NCBI GenBank assembly: GCA_030765045.1 | Contig: CM060962.1 | Location: forward strand, 143,828,525 to 143,892,524 | From: Tenodera sinensis | Taxonomy: Eukaryota; Arthropoda; Insecta; Mantodea; Mantidae | Reading direction: 5' to 3' | DNA length: 64,000 nucleotides | Shown: positions 1-11,347 of the stretch, piece by piece | Numbering within the stretch: position 1 is the first letter of the stretch | Layout of the letters: the number at the start of each line of letters is the position of its first letter | Translations under genes and position numbers: made by a program | The notes under the pieces: model-generated | Databases searched by the model: none | What the model saw: the letters and a program-made list of their open reading frames with translations, nothing else | Told to the model about the DNA's origin: nothing

Positions 1-1301
1 TCCATCAAATACGCCCTCTTTTATCTTAGCTTCAGACATCACAGAAAATTTACTACTGAAATATTTGAAACACGAACTACTTTTTGTTCAATGCTTTCAT
101 GAATTGTTTTGTAGTACCTAGTTTTATGTTCGACGGAGATAATAGTATTGTCTTTGGATCAACTAGACTGGCACGAATTACATTTTTTTTCTCCTGGTGT
201 TAAACTTTTTCTCTTAGGCCATTCCCTCGTTCAATGTTTAACCCTATGTCTACTCTCCCATTCGCATAAAAACATGAGTATTTTGTATAACCTCCTAGTT
301 GCCCTAGTAAGATACTGGATAGCTTTAGGACCCCGCCCAATAACCATTGATGTTCCTGGAAATTAATCTTTTCTAAACTGGTTTCAAGGTTTCCATATGA
401 CTCTCTAAGGAAAACAGTATGTGCAAGTGGTACTGAGGCAAATTCGCTCCTATTGTGCAATAAAACAGCTTTTAGGCTTCGTTTTGACGCATCAATAAAT
501 AAACGCCAGTCGTTACTATCATATGTTGGTCTTCCCAGTTGCTGAATTAAACCTGGTACATAACTGCAATAAACAAGCTGGTGTTCCATTTTAAAGAACT
601 TGGTAAATTCTTTATCCTTATTCCTATACCAGGAAAATGTGGTGTCTGGGCCGAGCATATTTTTCTCTTTTAATCTCGATCCTAGTAATTCGCTCTTGTC
701 CTTGGTAAGACCTAAGTCTCTTACTAAGTCGTTCAACTCCTTTTGACTAAAATGCTGTGGCTTGTCTTCAACAGTGTGTGCTGGGAAATACTCATCAGCA
801 CTGGAATTTTCTGTTGACCCAGAGACTGAACTCTCAGTATCCTCTAGTTGAGTTGGTGGAACAAGAATAGGAAGATCTACTCCATGTGGCACAGGTCTTA
901 GAGCTGATGCAAGACCATCTGGATATTTAATTGTTGATTTATATTTTATTGTAGCCAGATACGTTACACATGCAGAAGTAACAATCATAATGATTATTTT
1001 GTTCACGCCATATCATAAGAATCCCGAACTTCATTGATTTCTGTTTTCCATTGTGCCACTGCCTTAGTCCTTCACTACATGTTTTGCAAACAGTGTGTGG
1101 AGCCCACGTCTGATTTTGATCTCCTAGCTTAACATTAAAATATGTAAAATACACCTTTTTAATAAATAATGTAGTGTTAGTTTGCTGCTTCCGTAGCAAG
1201 AAAGAACCACATAGGTAACGGAATTTATTAGGATTGCTCACACATTTTCTCCTAGAAGAGGTTGAAGCCATTGTTAAAAATGCACCACGACACAATACCA
1301 A
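1..1301 (-). pseudogene. Frameshifted copy of an uncharacterised arthropod protein family (partial)
   Basis: Two overlapping minus-strand frames together read as one protein. The first (939-1301, likely start at the ATG at 1269-1271, giving MASTSSRRKC) has a Cys-rich N-terminus with motifs such as YLCGSFLLRKQ, WAPHTVCKTC and DCYFCMCNVSGYN. The second (200-1006) continues with SALRPVPH, LNDLVRDLGLTKDKSELLGS, NDWRLFIDASKRSLKAVLLH and LLGQLGGYTKYSCF. Past 200 the reading resumes in another frame (NVIRASLVDP), and near the window edge in a third (SEAKIKEGVFDG). I recognise the family from many insect and other invertebrate genomes as an intron-less, multi-copy protein of unknown function, probably spread with mobile elements. 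At least three frame changes, one in an A-run near 188, plus stop codons make this copy non-functional. The C-terminal half lies beyond the window. Confidence 0.75.
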
Positions 1302-1970
1302 CTAAAAATAAAGAAATAGAAATGATAAACCTTCTCCGGAAATCGCACTACCGATCACCGCGAGTTATAAAAACAACTAAAGTTCAGATATATCTCAAGA
1401 CAGATGTGCCCCTATAAGCGTGAGTAATTAACGGATGTTTGTCTAAGATTCAATGGTTGAAAGCTTTATTGCCTGCACATGGTCGCGCTGAGAGACAATA
1501 AATACTAGCCGTTCGCACCCAAAACTGTTTACGCTAGTTATCAGCTCATCACGGAAGAACATAAGGAGTGGCTTATTTTGTAAATATACAGTATTTACGC
1601 TCTGAAGATCCACAATGAGTGTTATTCACCTTAAGTTATAAAATCATAGACCTATTATAATCATAATTACAGTTTCATGCATACGCATTACTGTGTAGGT
1701 CTAGTGTCTAGCTTAATGAAATTTCGAATTGCATGAAAATGGTAGGTGTTATGGAAAAACTTTTATCATTTTCGAAATCAGCACGTTTCCCCCCCATATA
1801 AATACCCGATGTTTATCAAAACAGGGAAACTGTTGCAAGCTAGTGAAATCAACACATAGCTGATACAGTTGCAAATGACTTTGCCAAAATCTCGAATAGC
1901 TCCACGTTCTTATTTGAAATTCATTTTTCGATTACTAGTGGTGCCACGGTAACTCACCATCTACTCTGAT
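1302..1970. other. No recognisable feature
   Basis: AT-rich DNA between the decayed gene copy and the reverse transcriptase remnant. I see no coding similarity, tandem repeat or inverted ends. Part of it may be the rotted endonuclease half of the downstream retrotransposon, but I cannot read it. Confidence 0.3.
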
Positions 1971-1974
1971 AAAG

Positions 1975-2960
1975 ATAGTCATCTAAACAAAGAACTCCAG
2001 CTTGAAAAATTACGAAACGAGCTAGACAAATGTGGGAAATCTAGCCCGGTCCAGACTCCATACTTTATGAATTTGTCAAACAGCTTCGAATTAATGCATT
2101 ACATTACCTTCTAGCAATATATAACTTTTATGTGCCGTTCAAATGTGTTTCTTGCCTAATGGCGCAATTCTATCGTAATTCCAATAGTGAAACCAGAAAA
2201 ACATAAATTAATTACCGAAAGGTATCGTCCAAGTGACATCATATGTAAACTACTAGAGAAAGTAGTTAATAAGAGATTAAGGTGGCATCTTGGAAATAAA
2301 AATGAAGTTAAAATGGATTTTGGGAAGCACACTCAGCTACAGACAATCCCATATGTCTAGAATCCGAAATTCAGAATGCCTTTAGCAAGAAGCAACGCTG
2401 TGTGGTACTTCGTTTAGACACTGAAGAAGCATACGACATGATACTTTGACGCTCAAAAGAGGAATGTTTTAGGAAACATACTGCATCTCTTAATCAAATT
2501 GCTTCAGGATCGACAAACGCAAGTTCGAGTAAATGGGGGTCTATCAAATAGACATTAAAGCACGAAGTACCTCAGGGATCAGTTATCAGCGTAACATTGT
2601 TTCAAACATATCACCTATTAAAGCAGGTCTCTTTGCAGGTGATTTTATTTTATTTCAAAAAATAAATGCTATTGTATTTGCTTCTCTGAAAGAGGTGCAG
2701 TGACAGAGAACCGAAACTATATATTGACAACGATAAAGCTCAAATCCTTGAGAAAAATCAAGATCCTGGGAATAAACTTTGATAACAAATTAAACTGAAT
2801 ACCTCATCTTAAAAGCCTTAAAATTGACTCGTAAATGGTTAAACGCCATGAAAATCCTAGCTGTCAAAAATTGGGGAGTGGATTACTGTGTGCTGTTTAA
2901 CACCTACAAAGCACTTATTATAGGAAAATTGGATTATGGTGCTATCGTTTAGTTCTAAAA
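1975..2960 (+). pseudogene. Decayed Jockey-like non-LTR retrotransposon reverse transcriptase
   Basis: The three plus-strand frames spell out, in order, the landmarks of a Jockey/CR1-type reverse transcriptase. They are an entry block (ELDKCGKSSPGPDSILYEFV near 2015-2075), IVIPIVKPEKHKLITERYRP (about 2172-2235), ICKLLEKVVNKRL, the catalytic block A equivalent (VVLRLDTEEAYD near 2400-2440), HEVPQGSVISVTLF (about 2560-2605), LGINFDNKLN (about 2768-2800) and the thumb-like KALIIGKLDYGAIV (about 2905-2950). The second Asp of the catalytic YxDD box cannot be read in the rotted segment 2610-2700. Stops and frameshifts occur throughout and there is no ORF over 60 codons, so it is long dead. Neither the 5' endonuclease nor a 3' tail is recognisable. 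Confidence 0.8.
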
Positions 2961-3139
2961 CATCATCTCTCCAAATATTAAATTCAATACAGACCACAGA
3001 ACGCGCACACGTACACACCCACACACGCAAATAAAAAAATCGCTGAAAAACGCCATCTATGTCTGATACTTTTTGTAGTATTAATCATTTCCGAGGCCTG
3101 ATGTCTCAAAATTTATGCATTCCAGGTAACTGTTCCAAC

Positions 3140-3506
3140 GGCGCCGTAAACGACTCACCGATCACCAACGCGGCCCGGGTTCGACCCCAGGGACCCGCAG
3201 TGGTATTCGAAATGGATTAAGTGACGTCTGGGCGGGTTTTCTCCGGGTTCTCCGGTTTCCCCCACCACTGATTCCACAACTGCTCCATCATCAGCCTTCC
3301 AACCATCCGCATTTCATATCATCCTCTTCCTCACTCTCATACCTGGTACAGGGTTGACCACCCGCTTCCAGGTCTTCACTCTGGCCGGTCCATAGGTTCG
3401 TCAACAGGCATCTGACCCCAGGCACAGGCTTGTAAGTCTTAGGGGGTGTAAGTCCTCCATACGGAGAGGGTAACCAGGAAAAGAAGAAGAAGCAGAAGCA
3501 GCAGGT
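3140..3506 (+). repeat. tRNA-derived SINE, family A
   Basis: A pol III box B match (GGGTTCGACCCC, 3177-3188) starts a body with the phrase GGGTTCTCCGGTTTCCCCCA and a long C/T-rich middle. It ends in an A/G-rich tail (AAGAAGAAGAAGCAG). A second copy with the same body and tail lies at 29405-29622. The tRNA-like head is followed by a module shared with SINE family B at 14425 and 21846. The 72-codon frame on the opposite strand is a chance frame inside the SINE. Confidence 0.75.
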
Positions 3507-4979
3507 CACTTAATTTGTTTCTCGTGATGCCATACGAAGAGAAGTCAGCATTATTTTGTTAATATAACTTTATTTTAATCGTACTAAATTTTTTAACTGT
3601 AATGGAGCAGTGGGCTTTATATCGCAATAGAACATGGCCTTAATGACCTAGTTATTCGATCCCCTTAAATGCAGTTTGATTTTATAGATTTTAAGCATAA
3701 CCTATAAAATATATTTAAATATACCATTGAACTGTTATTTAGTGTAGGTATTTCGGCTAGGCAACTTTTAGTCACTGAGATATTTTACATTTTTTGTAAG
3801 GACCTGAACATCATTTTCGTTGGTAACGTTATTGCGCGACGATTAATGAATGTACTAGCTTTATTATACAACAGGAACAGCACGTGTGCACTGTGCAGTT
3901 TCAGTCATCGTTAATCTCCTACCTGGGAGTGAAGCTACGAAGAGATCCCAGTAAATGAATAAAGAAATAAATAAAAGAGAGACGGCAGCCTCTGGAGAAA
4001 GCGCACCACTGAGCGCAAGCGCGCAACGGAACGGAGACAAACCAACCAAGGAAGAGCTTGATCCAATTAATTTAGACGCGGCATTTAACATTCTAATGCA
4101 ATACGAAGAGCCAACGAAACAAAAGAAAAGCTCCACTCTACATAAAATATCTGCATTTCTCTTCTTTTTCTCTCAAACAGATCCTTTTGAAAAGTTTATA
4201 CGTAAAAGTCTTGGCTGAAGCACTGCCTTTTTATAATTACCCCAGTCCCATAGAGTTACTGTATAATGTAACTCCGGGTTGTTCATTGTTTTACATTCAA
4301 CGGGACTGAAATGTCACTCTCCAATTATTCCATCTTATGAATAGTGGAGTACCCACGCTAAATTATCCACCGATTCAAGTGCCTCTTCGTAGTGGCTTAC
4401 ATTTTTTTGTCAACCTTCAACAAGCGCGCTGCTTTTCAACATGGATGTCTTACTTTTTAACTTCTCGAGAGCGCACCCAGTTAACAGAAATTGTGACCTA
4501 CTTCACTATGTTGGTTTTAAGTCAATAATTGGAATCGAGTCTGGCTCTTCAGCCCAAACGTTCTGAGTAAGCAGGCATATAGACGAAGTCGCTGTTCTCT
4601 TCTATTACTATAAACTACATGCCTGCAGCCTCTAGCACGGTCTACCTGCATCCCTTGTGATGCTTACTAGAAATTCCCAAAAACAAGTGTTTAGTCTATT
4701 TTTCCTGTATGGCCAATCAATTTCGGTAATTTTTACCTTCAAATTAGTATGTCCAGTTCCCTTTCAACATCCAGCGCGCCAGGATTTATTTTTACTTCCT
4801 GTGCCACTTATCTATATCACTTCTGCACTACACCTAAAAATTCTGCATTTCACCAAAAAGATAGGTTTTAAGGTCCCAGGAACCTCAAAAAAGCGTTTTC
4901 AGAGTATCTCCATCTGTATACACTTGCAATTTTGTATATCCAGGAAATCCCGATAGTGAGAGAGACAATGAGAGAAAGA
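3507..4979. other. No clear gene; one ambiguous 87-codon frame
   Basis: Mostly AT-rich and featureless. The plus frame 3955-4218 (MNKEINKRETAASGES...) covers a locally more GC-rich patch, and its middle (EELDPINLDAAFNILMQYEE) has protein-like composition. An opposite-strand frame of similar length overlaps it, and I recognise no family, splice-site pair or upstream signal. I do not call it a gene. Confidence 0.25.
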
Positions 4980-4996
4980 CGTGCGTGTGTGTGTGC

Positions 4997-5027
<31 letters not shown>

Positions 5028-5037
5028 TGTGTGTGTA
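4979..5037. repeat. GT/GC dinucleotide microsatellite
   Basis: Alternating GT repeats interrupted by GC, with several GTGC tetranucleotide units. Frames reading HTHARTHA or CVCACVCV across it are artefacts. Confidence 0.95.
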
Positions 5038-7256
5038 GTGCTCTGCTTTTGTTGGTCGACCAAGCAATGGTGTGTGTTGGGAATCCTGGGACTGAGTTCT
5101 TACGTGAAAATGACAAAACTTTCGGTTTTTTAGTTATGTCACATAAATATTCTATAAACACCTGTCAATCATTTTGGCTAACAATTTTCTTGTTCCGCCA
5201 CTTTTAAAAACCCAGGGGAATGTTTAAGTTGCCCGTGCATCCGTCCATTTTCCATTTTGAGCGTGTTTTTTTTTTTTTTCCCTCGGCTTTGCATTTTTGC
5301 GTATAAAATGAACCCACTCCTTATATTTCAATTTTGCTCTGATTGGTATGTCAATTTGCATACATAATCTCAAACATCTATCTAAAAATTCAAATATGCC
5401 TTTTACGATTGCTTTACTCATTGGCTCACAAAAATTAATTTATACTAAAATCATCAACTTCATAAACACAAAAATGAATCCCTCTGTAAGTAAAAACATT
5501 AACTTCATTCAAATGCTTCCACTTATTTTCACTTTAGATCAGAAAATGCCACTGTCATATTTATCTGAAGAATGTGAATGCGCAAAGCAGTTTTTGAAGA
5601 CTGTATTTTTTCGCTAGTTAAAAATATTAAAACGTATTATCTCAGAAACTACTTGAGCTAGAGCTTTGAGCTATAACACAGCCATTTATTCCGTTCTTGT
5701 TCCTTCTTTCTCTTCTTCTACTTCAAGGTTAGGCTATAAAGGTATATTATGTTTAAGATTTAATGTGTAGCCTGACATTCATCGAGGAATTGCATCTCAG
5801 TTGTTTCTATCCTCCTTTTAGAAGATCTACTGAGGGCTCAGTTTCCATTACCATATAAAAGTAGAGGGGCTGCAAGCACTTTATAAAATTTCATAATTGT
5901 TAATTTTCTAGTTTTGTTTTATAATGTTCTTTGAATAGTTCCATAAATTTATTGGAACTAAGTTTTTAATTGATGTCTTTTTCTCCTTCGTAGGATACGC
6001 AACATAACAAATAGTCAAAAATGCTTACTTGTTCTATTAATTCGTCATTAATGCCTATTTTCGATCGTACTGGAAACTTTCCTTCAAAAGCCACCAGCTT
6101 AAATTTATTATATTATATATATGACAAGTGACAAGTTTCAATGAACAGCTTCAAAATTAGCAAAAGTTGGAAAATTGAGTGGCAATGTCCCTTAACTGTA
6201 GCTGGCGCGATGTGTGCAAATACTGCGGAGGTGCATCAAGGTTATGTGGGAAGTCAATATTTGCTATTTGTAAACAATGCTCAAAGTTATACCAGCCACC
6301 CCATATTTCTTGGAAGGTAGGCCACGCATCAAACGGCATGTGCACTTTAGTCCAGTTTTGCGCTTACTAAAGCGTATTGCTTGACGTTCTTAGAGAGACG
6401 AATGCGCAAACTTTAGAGGAACAGCGGTTTAAGGGACAGAAAAGTACACCTCAAAAACATGCGATTCGTTAACTAAGAACGCATTTCGGATTTCCAGCCG
6501 ATTTTACAAACTTTTTATTACGTAGAATATACATAGCAACCCAATCCAGTAAACGCCTCAGATAAAATGCACCTACCATGAGTACAGTAACATCAACTAA
6601 AAATAAAATGGCGGATTCTTGTACTGCTAGAACAGCATGCAAAAATAGTACTTCAGCAGCATGAAAGTAATGGCAAACCTAAGTGGCGTTTTACACAAGT
6701 TCTATACTTCTCTGGGATAAAATTTCCTCTTGGCTACAAAGCTATGTCTATGGTCGAAACTTCTCAACCCAAAGACAGTTTTGGATTCCCACCTGGGGTA
6801 GGCAGTTTTCTACAACCAGAATTATTCCCTATTCTCCGTATCGTCTGGAAATATGAATCCGAGAGTGAATGTGAGTGTGTTCTATAGCATAAGATATTAA
6901 AACCAAACACTGTAATAACCTACAGTTCAACGACTGCTAAACCGTCAGTTATTTCTCAACTCAAAGCCCTCTATATGACCACATAAGTTAAAGGACGCTA
7001 TACAAATGAAGCAAAATTTTTAAAAACTTGCCTCGGGATCACCACTCATATCTCTACAAAATTAAACAAAGTTTTGATGAAGTGCTTCAAATGCAATCCG
7101 ATTCGTGCTAACCTATTAAATGAAAATATTTACCATATAATATAAATATAACAATTCTAAGTTGTAATTAACCCTCTTTATTGTCTGTTTGTTTGTTTTA
7201 GTAACTTGCTATTGTACAGCAAAGAACAACAAATGTAATGAATGCATGGTTATAGA
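5038..7256. other. No recognisable feature
   Basis: AT-rich DNA with short chance frames only. The 63-codon plus frame at 6179-6370 contains a few CxxC pairs (KYCGGASRLC, CKQC), but it is matched by an equally long minus frame and has no context. I do not support it as a gene. Confidence 0.3.
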
Positions 7257-7385
7257 TCAGGCCTGGGCGACCGGTACTCTCTGAGAGCAACACTCTCACG
7301 GCTTTGTATTGTATGTTATTGTATGTTTAGCAGGTAAAAAATGAAGATCGCTCAATATTCCGGGAGTTGCCCAAGATTGCTATAG
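7257..7385. mobile_element. Possible tiny hAT-like MITE
   Basis: The left edge reads CAGGCCTGGGCGACC, like hAT terminal repeats. The right side has GAGTTGCCCAAGATTG, whose complement (CAATCTTGGGCAACTC) is a loose inverted match. No clean target duplication is visible, so this is a weak call. Confidence 0.25.
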
Positions 7386-7789
7386 TTCAGGGCCTCTCAA
7401 AGCTTAAAATCGCACCGGGTGCAAGCCAAGGTGCAGAGCTTGTTCGCACTGTGCCTCGTGGTGACCTGATTAAGCTCGGTTTAACTCGCGCGCTGTATGG
7501 CGTTAATAGACGGCTTGCTTAGCAGTGAAATACAAACACCTAATAATGATGCAACCTGCTTCAAAGAATGCCTAAAGTCAATTTCAATCAGAGTGGTAGG
7601 TTTCTTATTCGTTTTGATAGTCGTGAATATAGAGCCAAACACCTTACTTGTGAGAAAATCATCTGCTGAAAGACACTATAATAGAGCACATATATGGCGA
7701 AAACATAAGAGGACGCTAGAGCAGAATAATTGAAGAGGTTCCTACATATTAGAGAGGAGCATTCGTTATCCAAAAATCGGATGTGCTGC

Positions 7790-8579
7790 ACTCACATGCC
7801 TTTCTCTACTCCTGTACTAACCATTCTTATCAATTTTTATTCCTATATCTTCTTCGTGTTACTTGAGATAAATATTTGCAGAAATTATCTTATTGCTCGT
7901 TTTCTTGCACTTGCAACGGGGATATGGGTATACAGTAGGCTCTGAGTGATAGTCAAATCTTTTAAAGCGTTCAAATTCCGCTCTCTTTGCACACCTAACA
8001 AAAAATGAATAGCGATGTTCCATTTGACAGAAGTACATATTAAGCTGTCCAAAACTTACACAAATAACGAGCAATATCTCCGAAATGGTCCAGTCTACAA
8101 AAATAAGTATTTGCACATAAATTGTGTGTTTTTAGCAAGATCTACATTTTTTGCATAATAAGATTTGGTCTACCTCTTACAGTTTACCAATTATGAAAAA
8201 TTCATCCAGAATAAATAGGGCTTCATGGGCTATAGCCAGAAAATTTAAGATATACATTTCATTTGTCATAAAAATATCTCAAACATATGGAATTTTAATC
8301 AAAATCGTTAGAGGCATTTTCAAGAAAATAAAAATTTTCGAAAAATTTTCCATGTAAAGGGTAATTTAGGGTAGAGGAATTTTCTTCACAATCTTCGTGT
8401 CGCATCCTTGAAAGACATTAAACTTAAGTACCAACTTTGGTTTTTAACCGACTTTTCGTTTTTGAGTTATGGTGCCTCCAGGGGGGGGGGGGCTCAAAAC
8501 ATATATTTCCGGTGAAATCTCGACACCTAATTTCTGGGTGGAATACAATACTTCCTCTACTTAACATAGTAGAGAAAGT
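7790..8579 (+). repeat. Dispersed repeat DR1, copy A (near full length)
   Basis: The left end is CACTCACATGCCTTTCTCTA (7789-7808) and the right end AGTAGAGAAAGT (8568-8579), giving an inverted terminal match of about 11-12 bp. The internal landmarks are shared with the copy at 17830-18737: GAAATGGTCCAGTCTAC, TTGTGTGTTTTTAGCAAGAT, AATCAAAATCGTTAGAG, AATCTTCGTGTCGCATCCTT and TTTTTGAGTTATG. A G12 run at 8481-8492 sits where other copies carry a CA/TG microsatellite. It has no coding capacity. It is most like a non-autonomous DNA transposon, family unnamed. Confidence 0.75.
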
Positions 8580-9240
8580 AAAAGTGAGGTTTGTACCAGT
8601 GCTAAAAGCTACTGTAGGTAAGTATACATCACATACACAAAAGCTTTAGCGATTTCATCCCATATTCCAGACTCGATTTATTTCTCGTCCGAAAACAATG
8701 ATATTGAATTCGTCTGCTAAAGCCTTATTCTGCGTAGGTACTTGATAAGTATATAAAATATACCTGCTAATTTATAGTGACAATTTTATTACCGACCTTC
8801 AACACATAATATGTCTTAAAATTGTACATTTCTTTTTGTGGGGGTTGAGCTTAACTAAAGGCACTGAATTCGCTTGCGGTAAATAGCCTGGATGAGGTTT
8901 CCCTCAACTCGAACTCAGGTATGCACTGTAATGGAGGTTAAAACACTTTCAAGAATGGGAAAAGAGCGAAGGAGGAAGAGAGAAAGTACAGAATAGGAAT
9001 AAGGAAACAGAGGAATAATAAGTTAGCACTTTTATTGAATCAGCACATCTTCTTAATTGGAAAATTATTTTAATGTTATCATTAAGTGATATAGCTCTAT
9101 TTGTGGTTTGAATCAATAAATAAGGCTATTGAATACATCTTGAAACAGAACGCGATACTGAGAGTTTATGAACGAGAAACCTCCACACTTAACGCAATAA
9201 AGCGAATGGGCCTGCTGGTTCTGTTCGCAACCAAACACAT
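8580..9240. other. No recognisable feature
   Basis: AT-rich DNA. The 66-codon frame at 9101-9301 runs into the foldback arm that follows and shows no family resemblance. Confidence 0.3.
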
Positions 9241-9249
9241 TAATTACAA

Positions 9250-9560
9250 CAAAAATTTAAAAGCAAGATTTTATTTAAATGCACTAAAAAGAAGAAAATA
9301 AACTTTAAATCACAACCATCAATTTATATGATATAAAAGCTTGTCTCGAGACTTACCTATTTGATTAACAAAAAGTTTTTCTTAGAATTATTATATCGAG
9401 ATCAAGTTACAAATTGTATTCCTGTTTTTCCTACACGGGTAAATATCGCGACAAGCTTTTGTCATATAAATTGTGTAATGTGATAAATTGGTGGATTTGA
9501 TTTAATTTAAAGTATATTTTAGCCTTTAAGAGCATTTTAATAAAAGTTTGTTTTCCTTAA
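9250..9560. repeat. Imperfect foldback (long inverted repeat)
   Basis: The left arm contains AACTTTAAAT, CAATTTATATGATATAAAAG and CTTGTCTCGAGA (about 9262-9350). The right arm is its complement in reverse order: CGCGACAAGCTTTTGTCATA, TAAATTGTG and then ATTTAAAGTATATTTTAG (about 9448-9545). The arms are about 100-130 bp with small gaps around a 90-bp centre. It is non-coding and best explained as a foldback-type MITE or an inverted duplication. Confidence 0.6.
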
Positions 9561-9590
9561 AAAAAAAAAAAGAAGAAGAAGAAGAAGAAA
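9559..9590. repeat. A-run and AAG microsatellite
   Basis: Thirteen A residues followed by about six AAG units. It directly abuts the right arm of the foldback and may be a retroposon tail. Confidence 0.85.
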
Positions 9591-10014
9591 TAAAAGGTGT
9601 GTCGTAAAGATACGCGGTAGAAGTGAAACTTTTGTATTACAGGGAAAAATTTTAATTATTCATCAATCACCTTTGAATAGCACAGATTGTGTTTACCATT
9701 CATTTATTTACATAAAATTATATAGATATCTGTGTGTCACTGTGCATCATCTTCACGGACAACGAGAATGAAAGAGCGAAAAGTGCATATGTCTGATACC
9801 CGAAGGCAAGCGAGACACTGCTCCTACTCCACCCGACACAGTGTTTACCTCCACCACTTTTCACAAGTCACACAAAAAGGTTGCGGATCACTATTTGAAA
9901 GCTTCCACTTTCAAGTTTCGCTTCAAAAAATGACTTAATTTTTATTTTTTGTGACCGCTGAATAGGTTTTTTTTTTTTTTTTTTCCCTTTCCCTCTTCGT
10001 ATTCTTCTGAGCAA

Positions 10015-10225
10015 GCCCTTTCATTTGATACCCATATCATGGGAGTGCATAAAAAATAACTAGACCGCCATTTTGAACGGTCCGCCATATTCGATTTAGA
10101 ATGACGTCACATAGCCTGTCATCCAAGCTAAACGTATATACGTAAAGTTTCAACTCAATCGGTTGAGGGTAACTGCCTTAAAATTAAGTTGCAAGATTTG
10201 ACCCGAACAAACATACAAACATTGC
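10015..10225 (+). repeat. LINE 3'-end-like conserved segment
   Basis: This stretch has phrases of a widespread invertebrate LINE 3' end: CCCTTTCATTTGATACCCAT, CCGCCATTTTGAACGG, GAATGACGTCACATAGCC, AGTTTCAACTCAATCGGTTG and GACCCGAACAAACATACAAA. The 'fits a query, then Met-like aacaaacatacaaac tail' layout is typical of non-LTR 3' UTRs in insects and other invertebrates. No coding part is attached. A T19 run precedes it (9967-9985). Confidence 0.4.
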
Positions 10226-10276
10226 AAGTTAAAAGCTTGTACTAAATAGGTATTATTTAGCAAACATAAGGTCAGG

Positions 10277-10523
10277 TAAATAGAAAATGATTATCCGAGT
10301 TTGTGAGCCGTGGTCTAGTGGAAAATCTTCTTCCAGACTTCCGTTCGAAGTTGTGTGCAACATTCTCAGTGGCGTGACCGTAGTACTCTGCTAGCGGAGC
10401 CGTTTGGTTTCACAGGTTTTGTACGCTTAACATGTGTGGACCGTTAACGGTTGGTTCGACGCAGCTTTGAACGAAACGTCCACTAGACCATACCCACAAG
10501 ACCGGATAATCATTTTCTATTTA
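10277..10523. mobile_element. Small MITE with about 45-bp inverted ends
   Basis: The left end TAAATAGAAAATGATTATCC followed by GTGGTCTAGTGGA is matched in inverted form by the right end (CCACTAGACCA ... GGATAATCATTTTCTATTTA). The total is 247 bp. TA at both outer edges (10277-10278 and 10522-10523) fits a TA target duplication of the Tc1/mariner kind. It has no open frame. Assignment to that superfamily is inference from the TA alone. Confidence 0.7.
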
Positions 10524-10895
10524 ATGACACCGGCCGCGAAAGTTTAAGCAATTTGATAAGACCAGGTAGATACCTATTGTAAATCATCAGCATTTTTCCT
10601 ATGAAAATAAGTACACACGTAATTTTATAGGGATCTGTGCTCAAGTTATTGCGTTTTCCTAAAATTTGTTTTGGAGTTCCTTAGAAGTACCAAAGACTGA
10701 TATATGATGAACGGATGCCGATTAGAGAAAGTAAACAACTGTTAACTAATAAATTCATGCAATCAATTAACAGTATACATGACAGTAAAGCACAGGGATC
10801 CAAGAGAGTAAATACAAATTACTCTGTGAAAGGAAAAGAAAGGGTTATGCTGCAGATTTAAAAACTCATTCACAAAAGGTAGGTATTTCTAGGAT

Positions 10896-10993
10896 GGGGG
10901 GGGGGGGGGGGGGAATTAAAGCTCTTAAATGAGAATGGGATTCCTGTAGTTTCCAATTAGAGCATTTATCAGTCCCCCCCCCCCCCCCCCCCC
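10896..10993. repeat. Poly-G tract and poly-C tract 60 bp apart
   Basis: G18 (10896-10913) is followed after 60 bp by C20 (10974-10993). On one strand the two can pair into a pure G:C hairpin, and each can also form four-stranded structures. Confidence 0.9.
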
Positions 10994-11217
10994 ACAAAAC
11001 GAAAGCACCGAAAATTTAAAGCTAAACATATATCCTGTTTGTTAATTTGAATACCATTGTTTTCCATGAAGTTTCCAAATCCATTACTGGTAAAAGTACC
11101 CATGAGAAATTGTCTTACGGCACTGTTGCTTCAAGTAAACTCTTAACACAAACGGCTCTCATTACACCTTTTTTATGGTTTGACGGCACAAGCAAAGAAC
11201 AATCTACGCACAGAGAG

Positions 11218-11280
11218 ATGATGATGATGATGATGATAATAATAATGATGATGATAATTGGGTGGACGGACGGACGGACG

Positions 11281-11346
<66 letters not shown>

Positions 11347-11347
11347 T
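11218..11347. repeat. Compound ATG / GGAC / AGAC microsatellite
   Basis: Runs of ATG and AAT, then GGAC, then about 15 AGAC units. The 100-codon plus frame that ends in RTDGQTDRQTDR is a read-through of this array. Confidence 0.95.

Noticed and set aside
6179..6370. Zinc-finger-like 63-codon frame
   Set aside because: Cys spacing irregular, opposite-strand frame of equal length, no splice or repeat context.
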